Shown: positions 49,156-57,992, counted from the first letter of the stretch. The stretch: 64,000 nt of DNA from LMUY01 sp964242215 (GCA_964242215.1 CAXTCJ010000009.1:34356-98355); one strand, 5' to 3'. Made by a program: numbers and translations. The notes: a model not told the origin generated them from the sequence alone.

Positions 49156-50370
49156 ATGATGCAGGAAAATACACCATCACCCGTTTTTGAAACGCGAGAT
49201 CATTTTGTGAGATCGGCCGCCGACAGCTTAACTGTCTCCTTCGGCAGTGACGGTAATGCCGCTCCCTTTTGCACCTTCGGCTGGTCCGAGCCAGAGCCGG
49301 GTGAGACATGGTCAGTCGGTCCTCAGTGCATGCTGGAGCTGCCCGTGGCGACGCCGGGCCCTCATGCGCTCATTTTGCGGCTCCGGCCCCACGTCAACGG
49401 GGAGCGTCTGCAAGCGCAGCGCCTCGGCCTTATCGTGAACGGGGTTCGGTTCGTAACCTTCACGCTGGAAGGCCCGACGACCCGGGCCTGCATCATCCCG
49501 GGTGACATCATCGGCAATCGATCGAAGGTCAAACTTCTATTCGAGACGCCCGGTGCCGTGTCTCCGGAGCATATCGATGGCAGCCCGGACCGGCGCCCCC
49601 TGGCCGTTGCCTTCAGCCAAGCCGTGCTCCGCCCAGTGATGCGTGAACCCGATATCAGTGATCAAGCCGGCGCAGACGTGGAATCAAACTCGCAAGCCGA
49701 GGCGATGGGGTTTGCGGACATCATGCTGCAGTTCGAAAGTCTCGGAGAAAATTGTGAGTTCGGGCTGGTCCAGCGTCACTATCAGGCAGAACCCTTGGGC
49801 TTGTTCAGGTTCTCCAGCACGCCTCTGCCGAAGCTACTCCTGGCGCTCGAGCAACAACTCGACGGACTTGGGGAACGGGGTTCGCTGACGGTCGGCGTCT
49901 CGTCCAGCGGTCACGAATTGATGGTGGAGGACCAGAGATTCGGTTTTCTGTATCACGCCTGGGTCAAGACAGGAGAGCAGACGATCGAAGCCGTGCAAGA
50001 CCGCGAGCTGAAACGCCTGCCGTTCCTGAAGCGCAAGCTGCTCCAAGACATGGAACTCGGCGAGAAGATCTTTGTCTTTCATGCCATGCGCTCGATCCCG
50101 GAGGATGAGGTGTTTCCGCTGGCGGCGATCCTGCAGTGCTATGGTCCGAACACCTTGTTGTTTGTGACCCTCGCTGACCACGATCACGCCGCGGGCACGG
50201 TCGAGATCCGGTCTGCGGGTTTCCTGGTCGGCTACCTGGACCGGTTTGCACCGCCGGAGGATGCTATCGATGCCTCCTTCGAGGCTTGGGGCAGCATCTG
50301 CCGCCAGGCTTCCCGCATACACCGAGCAGAAGAGCGACGCCTGTGCCGTGAAGGTGGTGAGCGCGCCTAG
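49156..50370 (+). CDS. papain-like 'SLGxxCEFG' domain protein, partial duplicate of the upstream C terminus
   Basis: About 404 residues from the ATG at 49156; a TTG at 49087 overlaps the previous stop. Residues ~15-170 are a beta domain (VSFGSDGNAAPFCTFGWSEP). From ~190 comes FESLGENCEFGLVQRHYQAE, then PLGLFRFSSTPLPKLL, RELKRLPFLKRKLLQD and KIFVFHAMRS. This order matches the C-terminal ~450 residues of the preceding protein, so it arose by duplication with loss of the WcbI and TPR parts. The conserved Cys is retained. It is the last gene of the rightward operon, and plasmid-gene remnants follow. The function is unproved; the family name DUF1796-like is my assignment from the motif. Confidence 0.68.
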   Translation: MMQENTPSPVFETRDHFVRSAADSLTVSFGSDGNAAPFCTFGWSEPEPGETWSVGPQCMLELPVATPGPHALILRLRPHVNGERLQAQRLGLIVNGVRFVTFTLEGPTTRACIIPGDIIGNRSKVKLLFETPGAVSPEHIDGSPDRRPLAVAFSQAVLRPVMREPDISDQAGADVESNSQAEAMGFADIMLQFESLGENCEFGLVQRHYQAEPLGLFRFSSTPLPKLLLALEQQLDGLGERGSLTVGVSSSGHELMVEDQRFGFLYHAWVKTGEQTIEAVQDRELKRLPFLKRKLLQDMELGEKIFVFHAMRSIPEDEVFPLAAILQCYGPNTLLFVTLADHDHAAGTVEIRSAGFLVGYLDRFAPPEDAIDASFEAWGSICRQASRIHRAEERRLCREGGERA

Positions 50371-50379
50371 CCTCTACCG

Positions 50380-50585
50380 CGTCAGACCTTGGCCACGCCG
50401 GCCGGGTTGGACGCAACACAACGCCACGTTTCTCGACACTCACCCGTGCTTTTGAATAAACGGCGAGAGCAAGTCCCGTAGGCGACCATAACCAGCTCCC
50501 AACTGAGCACACAACGCTGGCCAGGAGACTTCGACATCTGCTTTCAAGGCATGAAGCCACGCCAAGGCTGATTCAGCCCCGGGAC
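50380..50585 (-). pseudogene. RPA-type plasmid replication initiator, C-terminal remnant
   Basis: On the minus strand two adjacent frames continue one another: AWLHALKADVEVSWPALCAQ then LGAGYGRLRD in one frame, and LALAVYSKARVSVEKRGVVL then RPTRPA in the next. This matches the C-terminal pattern of RepA proteins of the RPA family (W..L..QFG.GY...R.F ... A..YP.A.V....G..L.PSRP). A frameshift separates the halves and an in-frame stop lies just upstream, so it is dead. It implies that plasmid DNA was integrated here or that the window lies on a plasmid. The region 50586-50889 shows nothing else recognisable. Confidence 0.55.
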
Positions 50586-50889
50586 TGCATCAGGCGATGA
50601 CCTGTCCATTAACTAGCCGGCTCGCTGTTGAGTATCTCTCCTGGAGCATACGGGTCTGGCACCCTACGACATCAAAAACGTCAGCGAGCGGAAAGCTATC
50701 TGGTAGCAGCGATCCCGCCAGAAGTTCACCTGGCCCGCTTCACCATCTGCCGCAAGTATCCTCTGTCTTCACGCTCGATGAGTATGGATGGCCGGGATCA
50801 TGGCACCCGATCAGTGTGCCGCCATCAGCGGGATATCGGCTGACGGTGCCTACCGGCTTTCAAATGCAGAGTGATTGAGCAACGTACCA

Positions 50890-51190
50890 AGCCAGCGACT
50901 TGGAGTAGGCTCGCACGAGCTTATAGATGCCACCCGGGATGATCGCCCCCTACACTGTTCTGATGCGGTTGTTACGCAACGGCCGGAACAGCGCACCAGC
51001 CTCATTCTCGCCGTGCCCAGCCGCCTCGCGGTAGTCGTGAATGAGCGCCGCCCTGCCTGGATGCAGGGGCACGTAGCGGGTCTTGTCGCCCTAGCCTTGC
51101 ACGGGCAAATGGGGGACGCCGCCGCGACGGGCGTGCTGGGCGTGCTGGGCGTCCTTCACCCGCAACTTGCTAGCTCGTCCTGGCGCAATG
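50890..51190 (-). pseudogene. tyrosine site-specific recombinase remnant
   Basis: The minus-strand reading gives KLRVKDA, RRGGVPHLPVQG, stop, GDKTRYVPLHPGRAALIHDY, REAAGHGENEAGALFRPL, RNNRIRTV, stop, GAIIPGGIYKLVRAYS. This is the catalytic-domain start of phage/XerD-type integrases (motif 'GKGxKTRxVPLHPG'). Two in-frame stops and the missing C-terminal H-x-x-R...Y region show that it is inactive. A triplicated 9-bp unit (GGCGTGCTG-like, about 51139-51161) has been inserted near the front. It lies between the RepA remnant and the first Hint gene, so this stretch is an old integration site. Confidence 0.7.
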
Positions 51191-51397
51191 CGTGAAAAGT
51201 AAGCGGTGCGGCGGCGGCATCTGGTGGTTCGGTCGGTTTGATGATCCGCTTTCGGCAAGGATGCGATCACGACGGACTTCGATGTAGAGGACACGGCAAC
51301 GGTTTGCGCTGCTCTCATGCAAATGGATGACGACGCACGAGGCATTGGGAGATAATTCGCCTGTTGGATTGAACGCCCTGGCCCATTCGGAGCTGAT

Positions 51398-53653
51398 ATG
51401 ACGAACTACGTTGCGACCTCGGGCAACCCGATCGACAGCATCACTCTCTCCAGTGGCGACACTTTGGTCGTCAGCAGCGGCGGCACCGCCAGCGGCATTA
51501 TCATTGACGCGGGCGGGTCGGAGCAGGTCGCGGCCGGCGGCACTGCGGCGGCAACCACGGTGAACGCAGGCGGCAGCGCCACGATCTCGCTCGGCGGCGT
51601 CGCGAACGGGGTGGTGGACAGCAGCGGCGGCACGGTGGTGTTCACAAACCCCGTGCTGAGCGGCGCCACGTTCACTTCCATTGGCTACGGCCAGACCTTC
51701 AGCGGCGTCACGGAGCTGACCGGCGCAACCGTCGAACTGCTCAATCCGGCGATCACGGGTCAGTTCACGCTCGACATCGCCTCTGGCGGCGTTGTCGTCA
51801 ACGCGGCGCTGACCAGCGGCGGCAGCCTCACGGTGCAGGGAGGGGCCAGCTTCGCCGACAATGTCGGCGCCGGGGGCGAGCAGGTCTTCAGCGGCCTGGC
51901 CAGCGGCTCAATGGTCAGCGGCGGCACCGAAATCGTCTATGGCGGGGTCGCCAGCGGAACCAGCCTGATCGCCGGTTCCACCCAATTGGTGGTCAGCTTC
52001 ATTACCCCGGGATCGGCAGTGCAGACCTCGCTCATCAGCAGCACCGAGGTCGTGCGCGGCGGCGTCGCGGACGGCACCATCGTGGGCTCTGGCGCACTGC
52101 AAATCTTCGACGAGGGCACCGGCAGCGCCAGTGGCACGATCCTGAACAGCGGCGGCATCGTATTGGTGACCCCGGGCGCTGTATTCCTGAATCCAGTGTC
52201 TAACGGCGGCACCGTCATCTCCTCGGGCGTGGCGCTCGTCAGCAACCTGCTTGCTGATGCGTCCGCGCCGCCGGTGGTGGCGATCGAAACCGGCCAGAAC
52301 GACGCAGTGGCGCAGTCGCAGGTTGAGTTCGTGCTGGCCAGCGGCGCCGCGACCAGTTCGGTGGTCAACGGCCAGCAATCCGTGTTCAGCGGCGGCGTCG
52401 CGAACGGCACCATCGTGACTAGCAATGGCGAGCAGAACGTCTACGCCGGTGGCCAGGCGACCAGCGCTATGGTGAATGGCGGCTCCATCAGCATCCTGGG
52501 CGGCACCGCCACGGGAATGGTGCTGTTCAACTACGCCGATGCGGCGGTCGTGAGCGGCAACGCAAATGCGACCGTCGTCAGTGGCACGGCAGACTTCCTG
52601 GTGGAAACCGTGGGCACCGCTTCCGGCACCATCGTGTCGAGCGGCGGGGTGATCGAGGTAATTTCCGGCGGCGTCGCCAGCGCCACCCAGATCGGCTTCG
52701 GCGGCAGCGCCACCATCTCGGAAGGCGGCCAGGACAACTTCGCGCAGGTGGCGTCCGGCGGCATCGACATCGTCTACTCTGGCGGCCTTGCCAGCGGCGC
52801 CGTCATCAGCAGCGGCGGCACGTTATCGTTGCAGACCAGTGGCCAGGCATCCGGCACCCAGTTGCAACAGGGCGGCGCGATCATCCTGCAGAACATCGCC
52901 GTCAGCTCGGGCGGGATGGCCAGCTTCAATTACGCGACTGACGTGCTGACCGTGACCGAAGGCGCCGAAAGCTACACGCAGACGCTGTCCGGCAACTACG
53001 CGGGCGAGTATTTCCACGCGGCCGCCGTCCCCACCAACGCATCGGCCACGCAGGTCACGGTCAACACCACGGCCTGCTACTGCCCCAGCACCCTGATCCG
53101 AACCAACCGCGGCGAGATGCCGGTGGAGATCCTGGCCATCGGCGACACGGTCGTGACTGCCTCTGGGGAGCATCGCCCGATCAAGTGGATCGGCCGCCGC
53201 TCCTACGCCGGGCGCTTCTTGGCATCGAACCCGGCCACGCACCCGATCCGCTTCCATGCCGGGTCTCTCGGTGATGGCCTACCCCGCCGTGACCTCCTGG
53301 TGTCTCCCGAGCATGCAATGTTTCTGGACGACCTTCTGATCCCGGCGCGTTGCCTGGTGAACGGCAGCACCATCCTTCGGGATCACGTCGAGCGCGTCGA
53401 CTACTACCACGTCGAGCTCGATACCCACGACGTGCTGCTGGCCGAGGGCGCTCCGTCCGAGAGCTACCTGGACGACGATAGCCGCGGGATGTTCCACAAT
53501 GCGAGCGAGTTTGCGGCGCTGTATCCAGATGCGCTGCGGTCGGACGGATTCTGTGCCCGGCGAGTGGAGCAGGGGCCCGAGCTCGAGGCGATCCGGCGGC
53601 GGCTGGCGGCGGCGGAGAAGCTGGCGCTAGCGGCCGTAGCCTCACACGCATAA
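51398..53653 (+). CDS. Hint-domain surface protein with strand-loop-strand repeats
   Basis: 751 residues from an ATG with GGAG upstream. Residues 1-540 are made of ~20-residue strand-loop-strand repeats typical of autotransporter passengers (LVVSSGGTASGIIIDAGGSE, QVAAGGTAAATTVNAGGSA and many more). From about 559 a Hedgehog/intein (Hint) domain begins at Cys (CYCPSTLIRTNRGEMPVEIL, then WIGRRSYAGR, LLVSPEHAMFLDDLLIPAR, LVNGSTILRDHV). The terminal splice junction of inteins is absent. There is no beta-barrel domain. Such proteins are abundant in Acetobacteraceae. The Hint part may cleave or ligate the passenger. A close paralogue in inverse orientation is at 59265-63680. Confidence 0.85.
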   Translation: MTNYVATSGNPIDSITLSSGDTLVVSSGGTASGIIIDAGGSEQVAAGGTAAATTVNAGGSATISLGGVANGVVDSSGGTVVFTNPVLSGATFTSIGYGQTFSGVTELTGATVELLNPAITGQFTLDIASGGVVVNAALTSGGSLTVQGGASFADNVGAGGEQVFSGLASGSMVSGGTEIVYGGVASGTSLIAGSTQLVVSFITPGSAVQTSLISSTEVVRGGVADGTIVGSGALQIFDEGTGSASGTILNSGGIVLVTPGAVFLNPVSNGGTVISSGVALVSNLLADASAPPVVAIETGQNDAVAQSQVEFVLASGAATSSVVNGQQSVFSGGVANGTIVTSNGEQNVYAGGQATSAMVNGGSISILGGTATGMVLFNYADAAVVSGNANATVVSGTADFLVETVGTASGTIVSSGGVIEVISGGVASATQIGFGGSATISEGGQDNFAQVASGGIDIVYSGGLASGAVISSGGTLSLQTSGQASGTQLQQGGAIILQNIAVSSGGMASFNYATDVLTVTEGAESYTQTLSGNYAGEYFHAAAVPTNASATQVTVNTTACYCPSTLIRTNRGEMPVEILAIGDTVVTASGEHRPIKWIGRRSYAGRFLASNPATHPIRFHAGSLGDGLPRRDLLVSPEHAMFLDDLLIPARCLVNGSTILRDHVERVDYYHVELDTHDVLLAEGAPSESYLDDDSRGMFHNASEFAALYPDALRSDGFCARRVEQGPELEAIRRRLAAAEKLALAAVASHA

Positions 53654-53682
53654 CCCCGCCGGCACGTCCTAGCGGGTAGTTT
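53654..53682 (+). terminator. weak hairpin terminator after the Hint gene
   Basis: CCCGC (53654-53658) and GCGGG (53671-53675) can pair and are followed by TAGTTTT. The stem is short, so this is a weak Rho-independent terminator candidate placed right after the stop codon. Confidence 0.35.
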
Positions 53683-54106
53683 TGCTGGCCGCCGATACCC
53701 CATTCGCGCCAGCATTCCAGAAGATAGAGCGCCTGGACTCGCCTTAGTTTTTAACGACGGGGAGCTTCACATCGTTCTGACGTCATATTTCGACAAGCCC
53801 TCCGGGGCAGACGAGTTATACAGAGCATGCACGACGTTCGGATCGCTGCCTAACAACGCCGCCGTTCCCGAATACTTGCGCCCCTTTAAAAGAAACGACG
53901 CGCCCTCAAGGTGCCGAAATCGAGTTCCCGAACCGAGACGCGCCACGCTGAGCCTGCGGGCAACGGCCGATCAATGAGAACGCCAGCCGGCTTCGACCGC
54001 TGGCTGAAGCGCTACGGTTGGCGCCTCATGCTGGTTGCCCTTGTCGTGTCCGCGCTCGTCCGCGCATGGGCGATGTGGCGGCACTCTGTGCTGGCTTGGT
54101 GAGTGC
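53683..54106. other. stretch without a convincing gene
   Basis: One frame is open from about 53680 to 53978 (ALVFNDGELHIVLTSYFDKP then SGADELYRACTTFGSLPN) but has no usable start codon and no family I recognise. It may be a truncated gene. A small hydrophobic frame near 54010-54090 (LMLVALVVSALVRAWAMW) is likewise unsupported. Confidence 0.3.
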
Positions 54107-54190
54107 GTGCAACGGGTGCGGGATGAGGCCGGGGCATTCCGGGTGATCTACGTGGCCAAGCGACCGGAGGCGGTGTTCATGTGCCACCGC
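54107..54190 (+). pseudogene. HigB/Gp49-like toxin fragment
   Basis: About 27 codons read VQRVRDEAGAFRVIYVAKRP then EAVFMCH, matching the central part of phage-derived Gp49/HigB-type toxins ('RVRDEAGAFRVIYVAKFxEAVYVLH'). Both ends are missing, and the sequence turns into unrelated DNA before the IS256 remnant. It is a relic of a fourth toxin-antitoxin module in the window. Confidence 0.5.
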
Positions 54191-54301
54191 AGCAGCCGTT
54201 CCCGGCCTGCGGCCAGTTCGGCCTCATGCCGACGCTGGCGCATCCGATCTGGCCGTTGCCGGATTCGTTCGGCCGCACTTCCAATCGCTTGCAGAAGCCG
54301 C

Positions 54302-54505
54302 TCAAGCGTGTGCGCGACAGCCGATCCACGCCTCCTGGATCACCGCCACCAGGGCCTTCTCCGACGTCTTGCGCGGCTCCAGGAAGGGCGGGAAGTAGCT
54401 GCCCTGCCGCAGCTTGGGGATCCGAAGCTGTAAGCTCCCCAGCCGCGTGCCCAGCGTTCGGTCACGATAGCCGTTGCGGTAGAGGATGCTCTGTGCGCGA
54501 TGCTC
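54302..54505 (-). mobile_element. IS256-family transposase fragment
   Basis: The minus-strand reading is ILYRNGYRDRTLGTRLGSLQ, LRIPKLRQGSYFPPFLEPRK and TSEKALVAVIQEAWI. This is the conserved N-terminal region of IS256/Mutator-type transposases. The reading then breaks (GCRAHA, stop) where the family continues GVSTRxVDDLV. Only about 65 codons survive, without the DDE catalytic part or terminal repeats. It is inactive. Upstream codons (54506-54796, minus) may include a degraded start (GPLVDAVLAFLMEEGLARR). Confidence 0.72.
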
Positions 54506-54919
54506 CTCGAGAGACGCGAGACACGGCGGCGATCGCGTCAGATCCCGTGGCCGAGCTACCGCGATGGTAGTGGCGCGTCAGCCGGCCGCGATCTATGCGC
54601 CGACCAGTCCGGCAACCCGCGGCACGCGGTTACGTCGCGCCAGCCCCTCTTCCATCAGGAAGGCGAGGACCGCGTCGACGAGTGGCCCCCTGACCTCCTC
54701 GGGCAGCTGAATGGCCGGTAACCAAGTCCCGTTTGCGTCTTTGAAGGTTGGCAGCCGGACGGAGGTTTTCTCGTCCAGCCCGCGGCGGCAAGCCAATCAC
54801 CAAGGACGAGGGTGGCGTAGAATGGCGATAAAGGGCGCCTTCCGAGAGTCCGCACCGATTGGGGAAAGTGGAGAGCAAACCCTGTCGGCGGGACTCAGGC
54901 CCAGTGTGGACTTTCGGAA

Positions 54920-55080
54920 GAAAGCGTCAGAACCCGGACGTAACAGCCCGACCTGCGATGACCTTAGGAGCGACGGGCGGCCGGGATGGCTTGATGATCA
55001 CCCCCTGGTTGGTGATGTCCACCCCACGCGGCAGGAAAACCAGCACAGTTCCGGCCGGATCGGCCTCAGCGCGTCCACAT
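54920..55080 (-). pseudogene. possible second RepA (RPA-type) C-terminal fragment
   Basis: A minus-strand frame reads VLVFLPRGVDITNQGVIIKP then SRPPVAPKVIAG, which resembles the end of RPA-type RepA (V.V...G..L.PSRPPV). An adjacent frame has ALRPIRPELCWF just before it, suggesting a frameshift as in the fragment at 50380. The match is short, so this is tentative. The surrounding DNA (54797-55267) shows no intact gene. Confidence 0.35.
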
Positions 55081-55267
55081 CCGGGCTGCGATGGCGCGGG
55101 GATGGCGTGGTGTGGTGAACGCTACCGAGTAGCGCGTCGGGCGACACGCGCAGCACGAGGTTGTAGCGTTTGAACGGCGAGGCTTCGGCCGAGAAGCCGC
55201 CCTGGTCCTGCGCCATCGACGTCTGGCGGCACGATAGTCTCACTCAACCCATCAAGCGCGTGCGACG

Positions 55268-55450
55268 GTGCGACACGGCAAATTCGTGCTGCTGCCGAAG
55301 CGATGGATCGTGGAGCGCACGATTGCCTGGCTCAATCGGTATCGCCGTCTGGACAAGGATTGGGAGTGCCTGAACCGAAACGCCCTCGCCTTCCTACGCT
55401 GGGCATCTGTCAGGCTGATGGTGCGAAGGCTCTGTCAAAGCGCCTCATGA
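55268..55450 (+). mobile_element. IS5-family transposase C-terminal fragment
   Basis: The last ~58 codons of an IS5-type transposase: RHGKFVLLPKRWIVERTIAW, LNRYRRLDKDWECLNRNALA and FLRWASVRLMVRRLC. The 'RWxVERTxAWLNRxRRLxKDWE' motif holds the catalytic Glu of the DDE set. Everything before KFVLLPK is lost; the sequence upstream does not match. No terminal repeat could be defined. It ends about 55 bases before the sulfotransferase gene, which may have been brought in or altered by the element. Confidence 0.75.
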
Positions 55451-55505
55451 TCTTGGACCGACTCTTATTGGCACGCAGCATTTGGCCAAGAGTGTGCCAA
55501 AATTC

Positions 55506-56882
55506 ATGAGCAACAGCCAAAGCAATTGCAACCGAGGAGCCCCTTTGACTACACAACAGACGCACAAGCAGAACGGCGACCCGGCAGCTCGCGTTGAACA
55601 TAGCGGCCGTCGGCATCATATGTTAATTGCGGGAACTGGACGAGCCGGCACTAGCGCACTCGTGCGATACCTGACCGCTCTTGGCCTTGAGACGCACCTC
55701 TCCAAAAATGGCGAAGCTGCTGCATGGTTCGATTCAGCTCAAGCTGGCTTAGAAGACCTCCCGGTCTCTACGATCACTCCGGACTTGCCCTTCGTAATCA
55801 AGTCTCCTTGGTCGTACGAATTTGTCGATGATATACTTTCCGACCCGAATATCGAGCTAGATGTCGTGATCGTGCCAATCCGCGATCTAACTGAGGCGGC
55901 AGCAAGCCGCACTATCATGCAGGTCCAGGCAATACACCAAGACTCCGACTGGATGGCGCAGCTGTCAACCACATGGGAGCACTGGGCATCGACGCCTGGC
56001 GGCACGATATTTTCACTCAACCCAATTGATCAAGCGCGTCTACTGGCAGTGGGTTTTCATCGATTACTTGAGCGCGTGGTTCGGGCTGACGTACCAATCG
56101 TCTTTCTTGCCTTCCCGAGGCTGACCTCAGACCCAGATTATCTGTTCGACAAACTGTCTACAGTGTTACCGATTAAGGTCTCGATCGAAGGGGCGAGAGA
56201 GGCGCATGCGGCTACATTCAGTGCGGCCATGGTCAGGGTCGAAGATGAACTGAGCGGCGAGACCGAGGCATCATCTCTTTCAGGCGAGTTCAAAGGTCCA
56301 AGTCTTCGTGCCCTGGACAATGCCGCCCTAAGACGCGGCCTTGTCCAGTTGCGCAAGCAGTTCGCTAAAGCCGAAGGAAGCCGTAAGACTCTGGAAACGG
56401 AGGGTGCCAAACTGCGCGAACAACTCGAGCACCAGCAGTCTCAGGCGGCCGAAGCTGAAGCAATCCGCGCGGTGCTGGAAGGCGATTGCGCCAAGCTGCA
56501 TGAACAACTCGAGCACCAACGGTTTCAGGCGGCCGAAGCTGAAGCAACCCACGCGGTGCTGGAAGGCGATCGCGACATGCTGCGCGAACAACTCGAGCAC
56601 CAACGGTCTCAGGCGGCCGAAGCTGAAGCAATCCGCGCGGTGCTGGAAGGCGATCGCGACATGCTGCGCGAACAACTCGAGCACCAACGGTCTCAGGCGG
56701 CCGAAGCTGAAGCAATCCGCGCGGTGCTGGAAGGCGATCGCGACATGCTGCGCGAACAACTGGAGCACCGGGGACAACTGCAGCGCGAAGTCTTGGCTCT
56801 TCGATCAAGCAGGTCCTGGCGAGTTACACGGCCTTTGCGCGCCCTATCGGAAGCCATGAGGTCTGCCTCACGATCGCACTAA
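55506..56882 (+). CDS. sulfotransferase-like protein with tandem-repeat coiled coil
   Basis: About 458 residues from the ATG at 55506; a TTG at 55482 is in frame. Residues ~35-60 hold a P-loop-like 5'-phosphosulfate motif (HHMLIAGTGRAGTSALVRYL), and VIVPIRDLTEAAASR (about 120) fits the 3'-phosphate site. PFVIKSPWSYEF is also typical. Residues ~275-430 form a coiled coil made of a 28-residue unit (LREQLEHQRSQAAEAEAIRA, VLEGDRDM) repeated four times with a fifth partial copy. The C terminus, LRSSRSWRVTRPLRALSEAM, matches the 'SxSWRxTxPLR' tail of many glycosyltransferases and methyltransferases. It lies isolated among mobile-element relics, more AT-rich at the 5' end. Confidence 0.75.
   Translation: MSNSQSNCNRGAPLTTQQTHKQNGDPAARVEHSGRRHHMLIAGTGRAGTSALVRYLTALGLETHLSKNGEAAAWFDSAQAGLEDLPVSTITPDLPFVIKSPWSYEFVDDILSDPNIELDVVIVPIRDLTEAAASRTIMQVQAIHQDSDWMAQLSTTWEHWASTPGGTIFSLNPIDQARLLAVGFHRLLERVVRADVPIVFLAFPRLTSDPDYLFDKLSTVLPIKVSIEGAREAHAATFSAAMVRVEDELSGETEASSLSGEFKGPSLRALDNAALRRGLVQLRKQFAKAEGSRKTLETEGAKLREQLEHQQSQAAEAEAIRAVLEGDCAKLHEQLEHQRFQAAEAEATHAVLEGDRDMLREQLEHQRSQAAEAEAIRAVLEGDRDMLREQLEHQRSQAAEAEAIRAVLEGDRDMLREQLEHRGQLQREVLALRSSRSWRVTRPLRALSEAMRSASRSH
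56412..56766 (+). repeat. 84-bp in-frame tandem repeat
   Basis: Units begin at 56412, 56496, 56580, 56664 and, partial, 56748, each opening CTGC then GAACAACTCGAGCACC or close to it. The third and fourth copies look almost identical; the first two differ at a few bases. The 84-base period equals 28 codons, so copy-number change by slippage or recombination would keep the frame and alter coiled-coil length. Confidence 0.92.
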
Positions 56883-57436
56883 GGGTGGGTCTTCTGACGC
56901 TCGACGCTATTCAGCACGTTTTTAGGGTCTGCGGCCGGACCGGGTGCAACGCAGTTGAGATGGTGCCGTCAGGCTGGACAGGTGCGGCGGCAAAGTTCAA
57001 CGCGTTCATCGCCTCGTTGGCCTTGGCGTCCCGCCGGATTGCACGATCAATGGCTCCTCGAAGGTGCCTCCGATCATCCTGCAGCGAGGCAGCTCGAGAC
57101 TGTGAACCATACACGCTTGGCTGCTCGTCATCGACGACTGCCGTTGACTCCCCTGCCCCCAAATGAAAAGAAGGGCGGCACCTCTCGATGCCGCCAAAGT
57201 TTAGGGAGGAAACGTCCAAGAATGCGGCGCAAGCGCCGCGGCTTCAGTAAGCCACCCTGCCACTTAGCTGGCAAGCGATTTTGTGCGGCGCAACATGCCG
57301 GGAGCCTGACTCTCAAAACAGCGTTCCTAAATGCTCCCAGTACACCCGACTGCAAGTGCAATTAGTTCTGATGACGCCCGCCGCAGCCGCCAACGAATGC
57401 GCGCGTTCTTGCGCCCAGGCATTTGGAGCGGACGAC
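56883..57436. other. stretch without a convincing gene
   Basis: Several short overlapping frames exist on both strands but none has family motifs, a ribosome site or a clean start. It is probably decayed DNA between the sulfotransferase and the DUF892 gene. Confidence 0.4.
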
Positions 57437-57943
57437 ATGAGCGCGGTGATGGATATCTACCTGACGGGGCTGCGCAACCAGCACGCCGTCGAGACGCAGG
57501 CGATTGGGACTATCCAGAACGAGTTGCCGCGCATGAAGCCGTATCCCGAGCTGCATGCGAAGATGCAGCAGGACAAGGATCAATCAGAAACCCAAGCCGC
57601 TCGGCTAGACGACCTGCTCGCCAAACACGGCAGCAGCAAATCGTTGGCGAAGGAAGCGGTAACCGGAGCCGTCGCGACAGTGGCGGGCTTCGCCCACGTC
57701 ACTGCTGCCGACGAGGTGCTGAAGAACGTGCTCGCTGCGGTCGCCTTCAAAGCTTACGAGATCGGCTCCTACAAGGTGCTGCTTGCTCTCGCAGAGGCGG
57801 CTGGAGCCACAGCCGACAAGGCTGCGCTCGAGCAATCGATGCGAGAGGAGCAGGACATGGGCGACTGGCTCGGCAGCCATCTTCCCGGGTTCGTCCATGC
57901 CTACCTCAACAATCAAAGTAAGGGCGAGACAGCCGGCGTTTGA
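57437..57943 (+). CDS. DUF892 (YciF-like) ferritin-like protein
   Basis: 168 residues from the ATG at 57437, with GGAG 8-10 bases upstream. The N terminus MSAVMDIYLTGLRNQHAVET and the helices that follow (ELHAKMQQDKDQSETQAARL, DDLLAKHG) match the DUF892/YciF family, whose four-helix bundle resembles ferritins. Later helices are VLKNVLAAVAFKAYEIGSYK and EEQDMGDWLGSHLPG. Conserved Glu and His of the bundle (E19, H16 region, E78 region) are plausible metal ligands. YciF-type proteins are stress-induced in enteric bacteria but the function is unknown. It is followed after about 50 bases by a SnoaL-like gene in the same direction. Confidence 0.8.
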   Translation: MSAVMDIYLTGLRNQHAVETQAIGTIQNELPRMKPYPELHAKMQQDKDQSETQAARLDDLLAKHGSSKSLAKEAVTGAVATVAGFAHVTAADEVLKNVLAAVAFKAYEIGSYKVLLALAEAAGATADKAALEQSMREEQDMGDWLGSHLPGFVHAYLNNQSKGETAGV

Positions 57944-57992
57944 GGTTGGAGACGGGCCTCCAATAAATCTGATGAAGTTATGGGAGAAGCAG

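Noticed and set aside
50875..51195. A 106-codon plus-strand frame considered as a gene
   Set aside because: The opposite strand reads as a tyrosine recombinase relic with family motifs, so the plus frame is a shadow.
56412..56766. Regular repeats considered as a CRISPR array
   Set aside because: The units are contiguous 84-bp copies without variable spacers and lie in frame inside a coding region.
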